Source: Sphingobacterium sp. R2 (GTDB taxonomy: Bacteria > Bacteroidota > Bacteroidia > Sphingobacteriales > Sphingobacteriaceae). Taken from it: 64,000 nucleotides of DNA. The stretch covers positions 1,922,001 through 1,986,000 of the forward strand of contig NZ_CP142884.1 in NCBI RefSeq assembly GCF_040760075.1, read 5' to 3'. The notes under the pieces are model-generated. The model saw only the letters and a program-made list of their open reading frames with translations. It was not told the DNA's origin and did no database searches. A program made the position numbers and the translations under genes. Shown here piece after piece: positions 18,089 to 27,054 of the stretch; positions within the stretch are counted from its first letter, which is position 1; each line of letters starts with the position of its first letter.

Positions 18089-18120
18089 CAAACATAGGAA
18101 TACTTAAAAAACTGACAAAA
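18089..18120 (-). promoter_or_regulatory. consensus Bacteroidota promoter, leftward
   Basis: Minus strand TTTTG (18120-18116), a 19-bp spacer, then TATGTTTG (18096-18089): exact matches at both elements. It reads into geneless DNA. Confidence 0.75.
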
Positions 18121-18402
18121 TAACTTTTAAAAATAAAGTGAGTGGTTACTTATAATATGTGTTTATCCCGATTTAACAAACTTTTAACATTATATTTTTT
18201 TTGTAATAGTCTATTTTATCGACGCTATTTTTCCATTTTTTAACGAATTGACCAAAAAATGTATGTAATCTTTGCATTGATATAACCGTTTGCAATTGGT
18301 ATTTTTGTAAAAATCGGATGTCATAAAATTATCAGGAGCTTCAATCCATACTAAACCTGCCATAAGCTTCTGATTAAAATAGCATTTAAAAAAATAAGAA
18401 GA

Positions 18403-19734
18403 ATGAAAATCTGGCAAAAAAATATAGATGTAGATTCTTTTGTAGAATCATTTACTGTGGGCAATGACCGGGTCATGGATCTGCAACTTGCTGCTGCAGA
18501 TGTTTTGGGCTCATTGGCTCACACACGTATGTTGAACAGTATAGATCTCATGACGGATGAGGATCTGGCCCTCGTTCAGCAAGAGCTAAAAAATATCTAT
18601 AGCGAAATCCTTGCTGGAGATTTTAGCATTGAAGATTCTGTGGAAGACGTGCACTCGCAGGTTGAAATGCTGCTTACACAGCGTATCGGTGAGGCAGGTA
18701 AAAAAATACATTCGGGCAGATCCCGTAATGATCAGGTATTGGTCGATCTAAAGTTGTACTTTCGCTCCGAAATTCAACATATCATCCACAATACAGAAGC
18801 GTTTTTTAGCGAATTAATAAAACTCAGCGAGCAGTATAAGCATATCCTAATCCCTGGTTACACCCATTTGCAGATCGCCATGCCTTCATCGTTTGGGTTG
18901 TGGTTTGGTGCATACGCCGAAAGCCTTGTCGATGATCTGGAGATGATGCGTGCAGCCTGGAAGGTTTGTAATAAAAACCCGTTGGGATCCGCTGCAGGTT
19001 ATGGCTCATCTTTCCCTTTAGATAGGACCCTGACCACACAATTGTTGGGATTTGAGGATCTCAATTATAATGTGGTCTATGCGCAGATGGGACGCGGTAA
19101 GACCGAACGTATCTTGGCACAGGGTATGAGTTCAATAGCTGCAACCTTAGCTAAGTTTGCCATGGACGTATGTCTTTATATAAACCAGAATTTTGGATTT
19201 ATCTCATTTCCTGCCCATTTGACCACAGGATCGAGTATTATGCCACATAAGAAAAATCCTGATGTCTTTGAGTTGATCCGATCACGCTGTAACAAGATTC
19301 AAGCATTGCCCAATGAGATCGCATTGATGACTACAAATTTGCCATCCGGTTACCATAGGGATCTTCAGTTGTTAAAAGAGAATTTATTCCCGGCTTTCCA
19401 ATCACTCAATGAATGTCTTGAAATTGCAACCTTCATGTTGGAAAACATATCCGTTAAAGAAAATATCCTAGACGATCCAAAATATGATTATCTATTCTCC
19501 GTAGAAGTGGTCAATAATGAAGTCCTTAAAGGGGTGCCGTTCCGTGAAGCCTATCGAACTATAGGTATTGATATTGATGAAGGGCGCTTCAAGCCATCGA
19601 AAGAAGTAAATCATACCCACGAAGGAAGTATTGGAAATCTATGCAATGATCAGATTCAACGTATGTTTGAAGAGGTCAAAGCGACTTTTTGTTTTGACAA
19701 AGTTAATTCTGCAATAGACGATCTTTTAAAATAA
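18403..19734 (+). CDS. argH: argininosuccinate lyase
   Basis: Final step of arginine synthesis: splits argininosuccinate into arginine and fumarate. The 443-aa protein carries the superfamily signature GSSIMPHKKNPDVFELIR (about residues 280-297), with the catalytic serine loop, and HSGRSRNDQV near residue 105. It stands as a single gene here, 16.6 kb from argC, between the rbfA cluster and galM. Confidence 0.96.
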   Translation: MKIWQKNIDVDSFVESFTVGNDRVMDLQLAAADVLGSLAHTRMLNSIDLMTDEDLALVQQELKNIYSEILAGDFSIEDSVEDVHSQVEMLLTQRIGEAGKKIHSGRSRNDQVLVDLKLYFRSEIQHIIHNTEAFFSELIKLSEQYKHILIPGYTHLQIAMPSSFGLWFGAYAESLVDDLEMMRAAWKVCNKNPLGSAAGYGSSFPLDRTLTTQLLGFEDLNYNVVYAQMGRGKTERILAQGMSSIAATLAKFAMDVCLYINQNFGFISFPAHLTTGSSIMPHKKNPDVFELIRSRCNKIQALPNEIALMTTNLPSGYHRDLQLLKENLFPAFQSLNECLEIATFMLENISVKENILDDPKYDYLFSVEVVNNEVLKGVPFREAYRTIGIDIDEGRFKPSKEVNHTHEGSIGNLCNDQIQRMFEEVKATFCFDKVNSAIDDLLK

Positions 19735-19773
19735 AAGGTACTGTTGTCTTCTTGGAAAAAGACAGCACATAGC

Positions 19774-19819
19774 AAAATATAACGGCCGGTAAGCATGTGC
19801 TTACCGGCCGTTATATTTT
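19774..19819. terminator. bidirectional terminator between argH and galM
   Basis: A 22-nt perfect inverted repeat (19774-19795 with 19798-19819) with a G+C-rich core and A/T-rich ends, between two converging genes. It ends 2 bp before the galM stop. Confidence 0.88.
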
Positions 19820-19820
19820 C

Positions 19821-20879
19821 TTATTTTTTTATTGAGAACTTAAAGTGTGTCTCGGAGTCAAATGACTCTCCGGCTTGCAACAAAGTAGGAGGAAAGTCTT
19901 CTTGGTTGGGCGTATCCGGGAAATGCTGCGTTTCAAGGCAGAATCCGGCATAAGGGAGATACCTATGGCCTTTTTTGCCAAAATCATTTCCAGTCATCCA
20001 ATTTGCTGTATAAAGCTGCACACCCGGTTCAGTGGTAAAAACATCCAGCTGAATGCCCGTATTTTTTGAATAGACCGTTGCGCAAGGCTGCGAAATAGGC
20101 TGGTTGTTGACATAACAATGGTCATAGCCTTTGGCAGCAATCAATTGTTCGTTATTTGCAGTAATATCTTGTACAATAGGTTTGGGTGTGCGAAAGTCGA
20201 AGGCAGTGCCCTCCACTGGTACTATTGCATTCGGTATCTGATTCTCGTCTACAAATAAAACTTCATCTGAATTGATCTGAAGGATCTGCTGCAACACGTC
20301 ACCACTACCTTCTCCGTCCAGATTGAAGTATGTATGGTTAGTTAAGTTGATGTGTGTATCGGCATCAGATTGCGCATGATATTTGATAATGATCTCATTA
20401 TTTCGCGATAAGGTATAGGAAACCATCACTTTTAGGTTCCCAGGAAAACCTTCCTCGCCATCTGGAGAAACATAATAAAATTCGACGTGCGATTGGTAGG
20501 TAACCCTTCTATCCCAAACCTTGTCATGAAAACCGGATATACCGCCATGAAGACAATTGTTGCCATTGTTTTGAGGAAGTGTATACTGTTTTCCGTTGAG
20601 TTTAAATTTACCATCTGCAATGCGGTTTGCGAAACGCCCTGCAGTACAACCATGGTATTTCTCGTCAGAATCAAGATAGGCCTGAATAGAATCAAAACCC
20701 AGTGCAACGTCTACCAAATTTCCTTTGTTGTCAGGAACCAAAATACTGACAATACGTGCACCGTAGTCAGTTAAGAGGACTTGCATCCCCCCTTCATTTT
20801 TTAATAAGAGCAAATGCGTGTTTTTGCCGTCAATTGTACCTTCAAAATGTTTTGGAATAAGTGTTTGATATTTTGTCAT
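19821..20879 (-). CDS. galM: aldose 1-epimerase (galactose mutarotase)
   Basis: Interconverts alpha and beta anomers of galactose and related sugars. The 352 aa show the family motifs NTHLLLLKNEGGMQVLLTDYGARIVSI, GRFANRIADGKF (about 80-91), the catalytic-histidine segment NLTNHTYFNLDGEGSGD (about 177-193) and the C-terminal GFCLETQHFPDTPNQ with the catalytic glutamate. No signal peptide is seen, so it is cytoplasmic. No other galactose gene lies nearby. Confidence 0.94.
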   Translation of the reverse strand: MTKYQTLIPKHFEGTIDGKNTHLLLLKNEGGMQVLLTDYGARIVSILVPDNKGNLVDVALGFDSIQAYLDSDEKYHGCTAGRFANRIADGKFKLNGKQYTLPQNNGNNCLHGGISGFHDKVWDRRVTYQSHVEFYYVSPDGEEGFPGNLKVMVSYTLSRNNEIIIKYHAQSDADTHINLTNHTYFNLDGEGSGDVLQQILQINSDEVLFVDENQIPNAIVPVEGTAFDFRTPKPIVQDITANNEQLIAAKGYDHCYVNNQPISQPCATVYSKNTGIQLDVFTTEPGVQLYTANWMTGNDFGKKGHRYLPYAGFCLETQHFPDTPNQEDFPPTLLQAGESFDSETHFKFSIKK

Positions 20880-21090
20880 GATTGATCCCTATTGGTATTG
20901 TAGCATAAAGATACAGAATCTAAGCAGTATAAAAACGATTTTGATCGAAGGCATTTATAAAATCTTTTATTATTCAATCCAGGATCCTGGTTTAATAATC
21001 GCAGTTAAATAAACGAAATAATGAAGTAAGCAACGAATGTGGGCCAACGCTGTTTAAGGCAATTTTGGGTCAGAGCCGCAAGGATTATAA

Positions 21091-21121
21091 TTGTATTTAA
21101 GGGCAAATTTATCTAAGTTTG
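21091..21121 (+). promoter_or_regulatory. dgt promoter
   Basis: TTG at 21091-21093, a 20-bp spacer and TAAGTTTG at 21114-21121. The dgt ATG begins 5 bp later at 21126, so the mRNA is predicted to be leaderless. Confidence 0.75.
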
Positions 21122-21125
21122 CGCT

Positions 21126-22484
21126 ATGTCTGAAAAAATGAATTGGAAAGATTTGCTCTCCGCAAAGCGCTGGGGTTACGAAGATCGGAGCGTAGATAGC
21201 TATCTCGTGGCGCGATCGGAATTTCAACGGGATTATGATCGTTTGATCTTTTCTTCCCCATTTCGAAGATTACAGAATAAAACACAGGTTTTTCCGCTGC
21301 CTGGTGCTGTATTCGTTCACAACAGATTGACCCATAGTTTGGAAGTAGCCAGCGTTGGGCGCTCTTTGGGACGTATGTTTTATGCAAAGTTGAAAGAGGA
21401 AAACCCCAATCTTGATGCGGATTATCCATTTCTTCAGGAAGTCGGCAATATTATTTCTGCAGCATGCCTTTCACATGACTTGGGTAATCCTGCCTTTGGC
21501 CACTCGGGTGAGTCTGCCATATCGACTTACTTCACAGACGGAGACGGGCGTAAATACCAAGAGCAGGTTACCGCTGAGGAATGGGCTGATTTAACCCATT
21601 TTGAGGGAAATGCTAATGCCTTACGTATCCTGACACATGCCTTTCAGGGAAAAGATCCCAAAGGATTTGCATTGACGTATACTTCTTTGGCGTCCATCGT
21701 GAAATATCCATGTTTGGCCATTGATGGCCATCTTAAGAAAAGCCATCACCGCAAGAAGTATGGCTTTTTTACAGAAGAGCAAAAAGCATTCGAAAAAATC
21801 GCCAATGAATTGGGCTTATTAAAAGATCCTTCTAATCCAAAAGGCTATCTGAGACACCCGTTGGTATATCTGGTGGAGGCTGCAGATGATATCTGTTACA
21901 ATATTATAGACTTGGAAGATGCTCATCATCTGAAGATTTTATCTTATCAAGAAGTGGAAGAGTTGCTATTGCCGCTATGTGGCAAAGAGAATCTTCGCGA
22001 CAGACTTGACGGTCTGCTGGATACGCCGAGCCGGGTAGCATTGTTGCGGGCCAAAGCGATCAATACCTTAATTAAAGGGTGTGTTGACGTCTTTATACGT
22101 GAACAGGATAAATTCTTGTCCGGAACATTCGGATCAGCGCTAATGGATGCACTTGATGAAGAGATTGTTGCACAGATGAACAAAATCTCGAAGATTTCCA
22201 TCGCAAAAATCTACAATGCTCCCACGGTTGTACAGATTGAGATTGCTGGCTATCGGGTGATGGATGCACTTTTAAAAGAATTTGTTCCAGCGTACCTCAA
22301 GAAGAACAAGAATAATTACGATAAGAAACTTGTCGCTCTAATTCCTGAACAATTTTATACAGAAAAACAAGATTCCTATTCGAAGATTCGTTGCGTATTG
22401 GATTTTGTGTCAGGCATGACCGACGTTTATGCGATAGAGCTATATCGTAAGATCAAAGGAATAACGATACCTTCGATCGACTAA
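21126..22484 (+). CDS. dgt: dGTP triphosphohydrolase
   Basis: An HD-domain enzyme that hydrolyses dGTP (and related dNTPs) to the nucleoside and triphosphate. Of 452 aa, the metal ligands are His70 in HNRLTHSLEVA and the HD pair at 117-118 in CLSHDLGNPAFGHSGE; a later DICYNIIDLEDAH motif supplies the distal Asp. The length and RRLQNKTQVFPL start fit the family. The promoter lies immediately before the start. topB follows after 29 bp, probably co-transcribed. Confidence 0.94.
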   Translation: MSEKMNWKDLLSAKRWGYEDRSVDSYLVARSEFQRDYDRLIFSSPFRRLQNKTQVFPLPGAVFVHNRLTHSLEVASVGRSLGRMFYAKLKEENPNLDADYPFLQEVGNIISAACLSHDLGNPAFGHSGESAISTYFTDGDGRKYQEQVTAEEWADLTHFEGNANALRILTHAFQGKDPKGFALTYTSLASIVKYPCLAIDGHLKKSHHRKKYGFFTEEQKAFEKIANELGLLKDPSNPKGYLRHPLVYLVEAADDICYNIIDLEDAHHLKILSYQEVEELLLPLCGKENLRDRLDGLLDTPSRVALLRAKAINTLIKGCVDVFIREQDKFLSGTFGSALMDALDEEIVAQMNKISKISIAKIYNAPTVVQIEIAGYRVMDALLKEFVPAYLKKNKNNYDKKLVALIPEQFYTEKQDSYSKIRCVLDFVSGMTDVYAIELYRKIKGITIPSID

Positions 22485-22513
22485 CATCTAACATCTAATA
22501 TCTCATAGCTAAA

Positions 22514-24625
22514 ATGAAGGTTGTAATTGCTGAAAAGCCCTCCGTGGCACGTGATCTAGCTCGGGTGATGGGGGCGAAGGAAGTCAAAGACGGGTATATC
22601 GCCGGTAATGGTTATGCTTTTACATATGCTTTCGGACATTTGGTCCAACTCTGTACACCTCAGGCCTACGGATATAATTCGTGGACAATCTCAAACTTGC
22701 CAATCATTCCACAAAGCTTTAAACTGGAATCGAAAAAGGTGAAGCGTGATGGCAAGCAGATGGACGATACTGGGGCAGTGAAACAGCTTAATACCATTAA
22801 ATCCCTTTTGGATCAAGCCGAAGAAATTATTGTGGCTACCGATGCCGGACGGGAAGGGGAATTGATCTTTCGCAATATATATTATTTTTTAGGGTCAAAA
22901 GTGCCGTTTAAGCGCTTGTGGATTTCAAGCCAAACGGATAAAGCCATTAAAGAGGGGTTTGCCAATTTAAAGGACGGTACGGAATACGATAGCCTGTACA
23001 TGTCTGCACGTTCACGCTCGGAGTCGGACTGGCTGATCGGTATCAATGCAACACAAGCCATCACCTTAGCAGCTGGTAATAAGGGCCTACTTTCTTTAGG
23101 ACGCGTGCAGACACCAACTTTGGCCATGATCTGTTCGCGCTATCTGGAAAATAAAGACTTTAAACCGCAGGCATTTTATAAAATTCAGGCCGGGTTTGAA
23201 AAAGACAATATCAGTTTTAAAGCTACCTCAGCTAAAATTGATAAGAAGGATGTGGCGGAACAAACCGTTGCGCGACTCACGATTGGTTCCAATGCACGCG
23301 TGGCAAAGGTAGAAGCCAAAGAAACAAAAGAGCAACCACCGCTGTTGTTTGATTTAACATCGCTACAACAGGATGCGAATAAAAAATATGGTTATTCGGC
23401 CGATCAGACACTCAATATTGCGCAAACACTGTACGAAAAGAAGGTTATTACTTACCCGCGTACGGGTTCCCGTTATATTGGTGAAGATGTTTTTGAAACA
23501 ATTGGCACACTTTTTCAACATTTGGCAGATACTGCAGAAGAATCCATTGCATCAATCGCAAAAAATCTGATCAGTGCAAAATTGAACAAACGCTCTGTCG
23601 ATGACAAAAAGGTAACTGATCACCATGCCCTTTTAGTGACTGATGAAAAACCCGGACCCATGTTGAAAGAGCAGCAGAATATCTACAATATGATTGCCAA
23701 GCGCATGGTCGAAAGTTTTTCGGAAGTATGTATAAAAGATATTACTACCGTTACGATAGATGCACAAGGTGTTGAACTCATTGCCAAAGGTACTGTGATT
23801 AAGCAATACGGCTGGCGGTTGTCTGCAGAGCAGATCGAGGCTCCGGATGAAGACAAGAACAATGAGGATCAGGACAACGAAAATGCGCAATTACCGAAGC
23901 TGTTAGTCGAAGAATTATTGGAGATTCTGACCCTCGAACTTGCCGAACGTTTTACTAAAGCCAGACCCATACATACCGAAGCCTCATTATTGAAGGCCAT
24001 GGAAACTTCGGGAAAGGAAATTGAAGACGATGAAATGCGCCAAGCCATGAAAGACTGTGGCCTAGGTACCCCAGCTACACGTGCTGCAACCATTGAGACG
24101 CTTTTTCAACGTGACTATATAAAGCGCGATAAGAAAAAACTGATCCCCACAGAAAAGGGACTGGCCGTGTATAACCTTGTAAAGGATCGTTCCATCGCTA
24201 AGGTAACTTTGACCGGTAAATGGGAACAGAAGCTGGAAGAAATGCGGGCGAATAAGGTTTCCTATGATGTTTTTATGAAGCATATTAAGGATTACACCGC
24301 CAAAATTACAAAAGAACTGTTGACACTGCGGATTTCACTTGCGCAGGCGGAAGTTAAACCTCAGCAGAAAGGAAAAATAAAATGTCCGAAATGTGAGCGC
24401 GGGTTAATTTTGCTCTATGATAAAGTCGCCCAATGTGACCATTATGCCCGTGGATGTGATTTTAAGATCTGGCGGACATTGAACGGTGTCTTTCTAGACG
24501 AAAAAGAGATGAAGAACCTGTTGGAGAAGGGAAAAACTTCGGAGTTTAAAGGTGTGAAAAATAACGAAGGCACTCTTGTCAATGCGCCGCTTGTGTTTGA
24601 AAATTTTAAAGTCAACGTGGGATAA
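22514..24625 (+). CDS. topB: DNA topoisomerase III
   Basis: A type IA topoisomerase that decatenates single-strand-linked DNA. The 703-aa protein begins with a TOPRIM domain (VVIAEKPSVARDLARVMG, then VATDAGREGELIF) and carries the catalytic tyrosine in ITYPRTGSRY (Tyr314). A C-terminal cysteine motif (KCPKCERGLIL ... CDHYARGCDF) resembles a partial zinc ribbon. It lacks the large C-terminal extension of some relatives. Second gene of the dgt operon. Confidence 0.94.
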   Translation: MKVVIAEKPSVARDLARVMGAKEVKDGYIAGNGYAFTYAFGHLVQLCTPQAYGYNSWTISNLPIIPQSFKLESKKVKRDGKQMDDTGAVKQLNTIKSLLDQAEEIIVATDAGREGELIFRNIYYFLGSKVPFKRLWISSQTDKAIKEGFANLKDGTEYDSLYMSARSRSESDWLIGINATQAITLAAGNKGLLSLGRVQTPTLAMICSRYLENKDFKPQAFYKIQAGFEKDNISFKATSAKIDKKDVAEQTVARLTIGSNARVAKVEAKETKEQPPLLFDLTSLQQDANKKYGYSADQTLNIAQTLYEKKVITYPRTGSRYIGEDVFETIGTLFQHLADTAEESIASIAKNLISAKLNKRSVDDKKVTDHHALLVTDEKPGPMLKEQQNIYNMIAKRMVESFSEVCIKDITTVTIDAQGVELIAKGTVIKQYGWRLSAEQIEAPDEDKNNEDQDNENAQLPKLLVEELLEILTLELAERFTKARPIHTEASLLKAMETSGKEIEDDEMRQAMKDCGLGTPATRAATIETLFQRDYIKRDKKKLIPTEKGLAVYNLVKDRSIAKVTLTGKWEQKLEEMRANKVSYDVFMKHIKDYTAKITKELLTLRISLAQAEVKPQQKGKIKCPKCERGLILLYDKVAQCDHYARGCDFKIWRTLNGVFLDEKEMKNLLEKGKTSEFKGVKNNEGTLVNAPLVFENFKVNVG

Positions 24626-24644
24626 GCTAGTGTACCCCACGTTG
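24613..24644 (+). terminator. terminator after topB
   Basis: CAACGTGGG (24613-24621) pairs with CCCACGTTG (24636-24644), 9 bp, loop of 14, followed by T-rich sequence. The stem includes the end of the topB reading frame and overlaps its stop codon. Confidence 0.6.
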
Positions 24645-24658
24645 TTATCTTTCTGATG

Positions 24659-25549
24659 CTATCCCGGCTGCAGAATATCCTCTAGCGCAGTTGAAATGGT
24701 AGGAAATTTGAACCTGTAAGCATTATTGTCCAATCTTTCCGGTAATACCCAACGGCTTTTTAAAAGCAGCTCTGTCTCCGTACCTATTAAAGCCGCACCT
24801 ATTTCCAGTAGCCATTTTGGAGATGGCAGGCCAATTTTGCGGTTCATTACCTGTCGAAAGGTCGACATAAAAGTCTTATTCATAATCGGATTGGGGGCCG
24901 CACAATTTATGATACCGTCGATGTCATCACGACCTTGTAAGAATAAAATGATTTGAAATAGATCTTCAATATGGATCCAGCTAAAATATTGCTGGCCATT
25001 TCCCTGTATACCACCCAGTCCAGCGCGGACAAGATTTTTAAAAGGCAGGATAACACCCCCATCGGGCCCCAAAACAATCGCCATCCGAAGTGCCACCTGT
25101 CTTGTCTTTTCCAATTTGAAGTCGAAAAAAGTCTTTTCCCATAATTTTGCAACATCAACGGAAAAACCTGTTCCGATTTCCCCCGAACTTTCTGTCATCG
25201 GACGATCTTCGGCGTGCCGATAGATGGTCGCCGTACTTGAGTTGAGCCACAATTTTGGTGGATTGGTACAGCCTGCTATGAGCTCGCCGAGAAGCGTAGT
25301 CGTTGCTGTTCGTGAGGAAAATATTTCGGCTTTATTTTTTTTAGTGTATCGACAATTGACAGATTTTCCGGCTAGATTGATTAGAATGGCCGCATTTTCC
25401 AGCGCCTCAGAAATGCTGGAATGATCATCCCATTGAATAGTGCCCCGTCGACGTCCAATCACAACAACTTGAAAACCTAAAGTTTGAAATCTCTTGGAAA
25501 GATATTGTCCAACAAAACCTGTTCCTCCAGCAATGACTATTTTATCCAT
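24659..25549 (-). CDS. TIGR01777-type NAD(P)-dependent epimerase-like protein
   Basis: A 296-aa short-chain dehydrogenase-like protein of the YfcH/SDR39U1 kind. The nucleotide-binding GGTGFVGQYLSKRF opens the protein, LINLAGKSVNCRYTKKNKAEIFSSR is the family hallmark, and a DUF1731-like C-terminal segment (GLPSPKWLLEIGAALIGTETELLLKSRWVLPERL) follows. The substrate is unknown. It lies downstream of the twin membrane proteins and GbsR regulator on the same strand, 27 bp after them, so it is likely in that operon. Confidence 0.88.
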   Translation of the reverse strand: MDKIVIAGGTGFVGQYLSKRFQTLGFQVVVIGRRRGTIQWDDHSSISEALENAAILINLAGKSVNCRYTKKNKAEIFSSRTATTTLLGELIAGCTNPPKLWLNSSTATIYRHAEDRPMTESSGEIGTGFSVDVAKLWEKTFFDFKLEKTRQVALRMAIVLGPDGGVILPFKNLVRAGLGGIQGNGQQYFSWIHIEDLFQIILFLQGRDDIDGIINCAAPNPIMNKTFMSTFRQVMNRKIGLPSPKWLLEIGAALIGTETELLLKSRWVLPERLDNNAYRFKFPTISTALEDILQPG

Positions 25550-25576
25550 GGTGTTTCTATTTGAGAACCTTTCAGA

Positions 25577-25957
25577 TTAACTATCGTAAGTAGCATCCAT
25601 TGCTCTTCTTTGTTTTGCAATCCGTTTGCCTCTAAAGAAGAGAAACATATTAAGAAAGAGCATTACACCAAGATATATGCTAAATCCACCGATTTTATAA
25701 CTCAGACGTTCAATGAGTTCCTGAATGCTCGGCTTGTACAGGCTGATTTCAAGTATGTAGAGTGCAAATCCCAAATTCATGAGGTAGAATCCGATGCGAA
25801 ATAGATTATTCGTCGCATGGGCGACCTCCGGTCTACCGGCAAAGATATCATTCATGTAAACAATGCTATTTTTAAAAAGCACGTAGGCAACATAATAGGT
25901 TAATCCTATTGCAATGGGTAAGTAGATAAAGTACCCGATAACTGTTAAATTTCCCAT
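25577..25957 (-). CDS. small membrane protein, paralogue A
   Basis: A 126-aa protein with three to four membrane helices and a basic C-terminal end (RGKRIAKQRR). The segment HATNNLFRIGFYLMNLGFALYILE aligns with DTTNNLLLLGYYLFNIGYAILQFS of the next gene, so the two are tandem duplicates. No known family is recognised. Four base pairs separate them; both follow a GbsR/MarR regulator. Confidence 0.75.
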   Translation of the reverse strand: MGNLTVIGYFIYLPIAIGLTYYVAYVLFKNSIVYMNDIFAGRPEVAHATNNLFRIGFYLMNLGFALYILEISLYKPSIQELIERLSYKIGGFSIYLGVMLFLNMFLFFRGKRIAKQRRAMDATYDS

Positions 25958-25961
25958 GATA

Positions 25962-26324
25962 TTAATGTTTAATGGTTAATGAATTCTTTCTTTTTGCGAA
26001 AAAGTAAATACTGAGCATATTGAAGTAATGTAGCCCAACAAGGACAAAAAGTAATCGTCCTGTTTTAAAGGCAATGCTGCAGATCATTTCATCAAATGAT
26101 TCAATTTGTCGCCAATAACTAAATTGCAGGATTGCATAGCCAATGTTGAACAGATAATATCCCAGCAGCAATAAGTTGTTTGTCGTGTCAGCCAAGTTGA
26201 CCTCCTGACGGAAAAGCGATAGGATGAAAACTCGACCATTTTTATGGAATAACCGGCCGACCCAAAGAATAATATAACAGGTGAGCAGGCCATAGATTGC
26301 GTACGCTAGGATATTGAAGTTCAT
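25962..26324 (-). CDS. small membrane protein, paralogue B
   Basis: A 120-aa multipass membrane protein paralogous to the adjoining gene. The shared core is TTNNLLLLGYYLFNIGYA. Helices are predicted at about residues 4-22, 48-68 and 85-110. The start lies 4 bp after the regulator's stop. Function unknown; the pair may act as a heteromer. Confidence 0.75.
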   Translation of the reverse strand: MNFNILAYAIYGLLTCYIILWVGRLFHKNGRVFILSLFRQEVNLADTTNNLLLLGYYLFNIGYAILQFSYWRQIESFDEMICSIAFKTGRLLFVLVGLHYFNMLSIYFFAKRKNSLTIKH

Positions 26325-26328
26325 GACG

Positions 26329-26835
26329 CTACATCATTAGTTTGATCAATTTGATTAATAAATCTCCACCGCTGGTATTGAAAATCTTGTTGGCAATAGT
26401 TTCGAGTTGATCCGTCAGATTTTGGATGTCCTTTACCGTTTTATGGAACTCCTTGCCTTCTGCAGTCTGGTCCTTTTCGGTATTCCGGCTTATATCCTTT
26501 AGAATATCCATAACGGGGTCAAGCTCTTTCTGCTTACGCATCACTGCAATTTTCATCGCCCATTTTAAGACCTCTTTCTCTGCGACGAAATATTCTTTTC
26601 GATCACCAGCAATATGTTTTTTGTAGACAATACCATAATCGATCAATTGCCGGATACTCATATTGGCATTCCCGCGGGAGATCACCAACTTTTCCATAAT
26701 CTCATCTGTAGACATGGGATTGCTTGCGGAAAGGAGTAGGGCATGAACCTGCGCAACAGATTTGTTGATCCCCCATTCAGAACCTAATGCGCCCCAGGTG
26801 TCTATGAACTGTTGTTTTGCTTCTTGTAATTCCAT
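26329..26835 (-). CDS. GbsR/MarR family transcriptional regulator
   Basis: A 168-aa winged-helix regulator. The DNA-binding part spans about residues 25-90 (SVAQVHALLLSASNPMSTDEIMEKLVISRGNANMSIRQLIDYGIV), which is the GbsR-type variant of MarR, followed by a C-terminal helical segment (about 105-160) suited to dimerisation. It heads the leftward operon with two membrane proteins and the epimerase-like gene. Autoregulation is likely but not shown. Confidence 0.88.
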   Translation of the reverse strand: MELQEAKQQFIDTWGALGSEWGINKSVAQVHALLLSASNPMSTDEIMEKLVISRGNANMSIRQLIDYGIVYKKHIAGDRKEYFVAEKEVLKWAMKIAVMRKQKELDPVMDILKDISRNTEKDQTAEGKEFHKTVKDIQNLTDQLETIANKIFNTSGGDLLIKLIKLMM

Positions 26836-26920
26836 TGAGCTTTCTTTTTGTTCGTATTTAAATTTTGCCGTATGCGATTTACATCCAGCTTATTTACAGC
26901 ATCTTGATAATTTGTTACAT

Positions 26921-26950
26921 CAAATTTATTTAAAGTTTTTGAATTTTCAA
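26921..26950 (-). promoter_or_regulatory. promoter of the gbsR-type operon
   Basis: Minus strand: TTG (26950-26948), 19-bp spacer, TAAATTTG (26928-26921). Exact match to the consensus, giving a leader of about 80 nt before the regulator ATG. Confidence 0.75.
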
Positions 26951-27016
26951 AAATTTCTGAAAATAAAATAAGTTTTTTTCTTCGAGTCACCCTTTCGTAA
27001 TAAGAATTTGCTTTTC

Positions 27017-27046
27017 TTGTGGACTTTTTGATTTGTTTTAACTTTG
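27017..27046 (+). promoter_or_regulatory. promoter of the 27055 gene
   Basis: TTG (27017-27019), 19-bp spacer, TAACTTTG (27039-27046). The ATG at 27055 begins 9 bp after the last G, so the leader would be only about 3-4 nt. This rules out the in-frame ATG at 27019, which lies inside the promoter. Confidence 0.78.
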
Positions 27047-27054
27047 TCCGCATT

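Larger units (their letters stand above)
17730..18402. other. geneless region between rbfA and argH
   Basis: 673 bp lacking any ORF of normal size. It holds the rbfA -7 element, a leftward promoter/terminator unit described separately (17913-18120), and about 280 bp of A+T-rich leader before argH. A TTG (18248-18250) and a TAATCTTTG (18266-18274) may form a loose argH promoter, but their spacing is shorter than normal. Confidence 0.5.

Noticed and set aside
18211..18417. 68-codon minus-strand ORF upstream of argH
   Set aside because: Overlaps the argH start, has no promoter and looks like translated leader DNA.
22483..22505. Short CTAACAT/CTAATAT repeat between dgt and topB
   Set aside because: Only three degenerate 8-10 bp units; too short to treat as a functional repeat.
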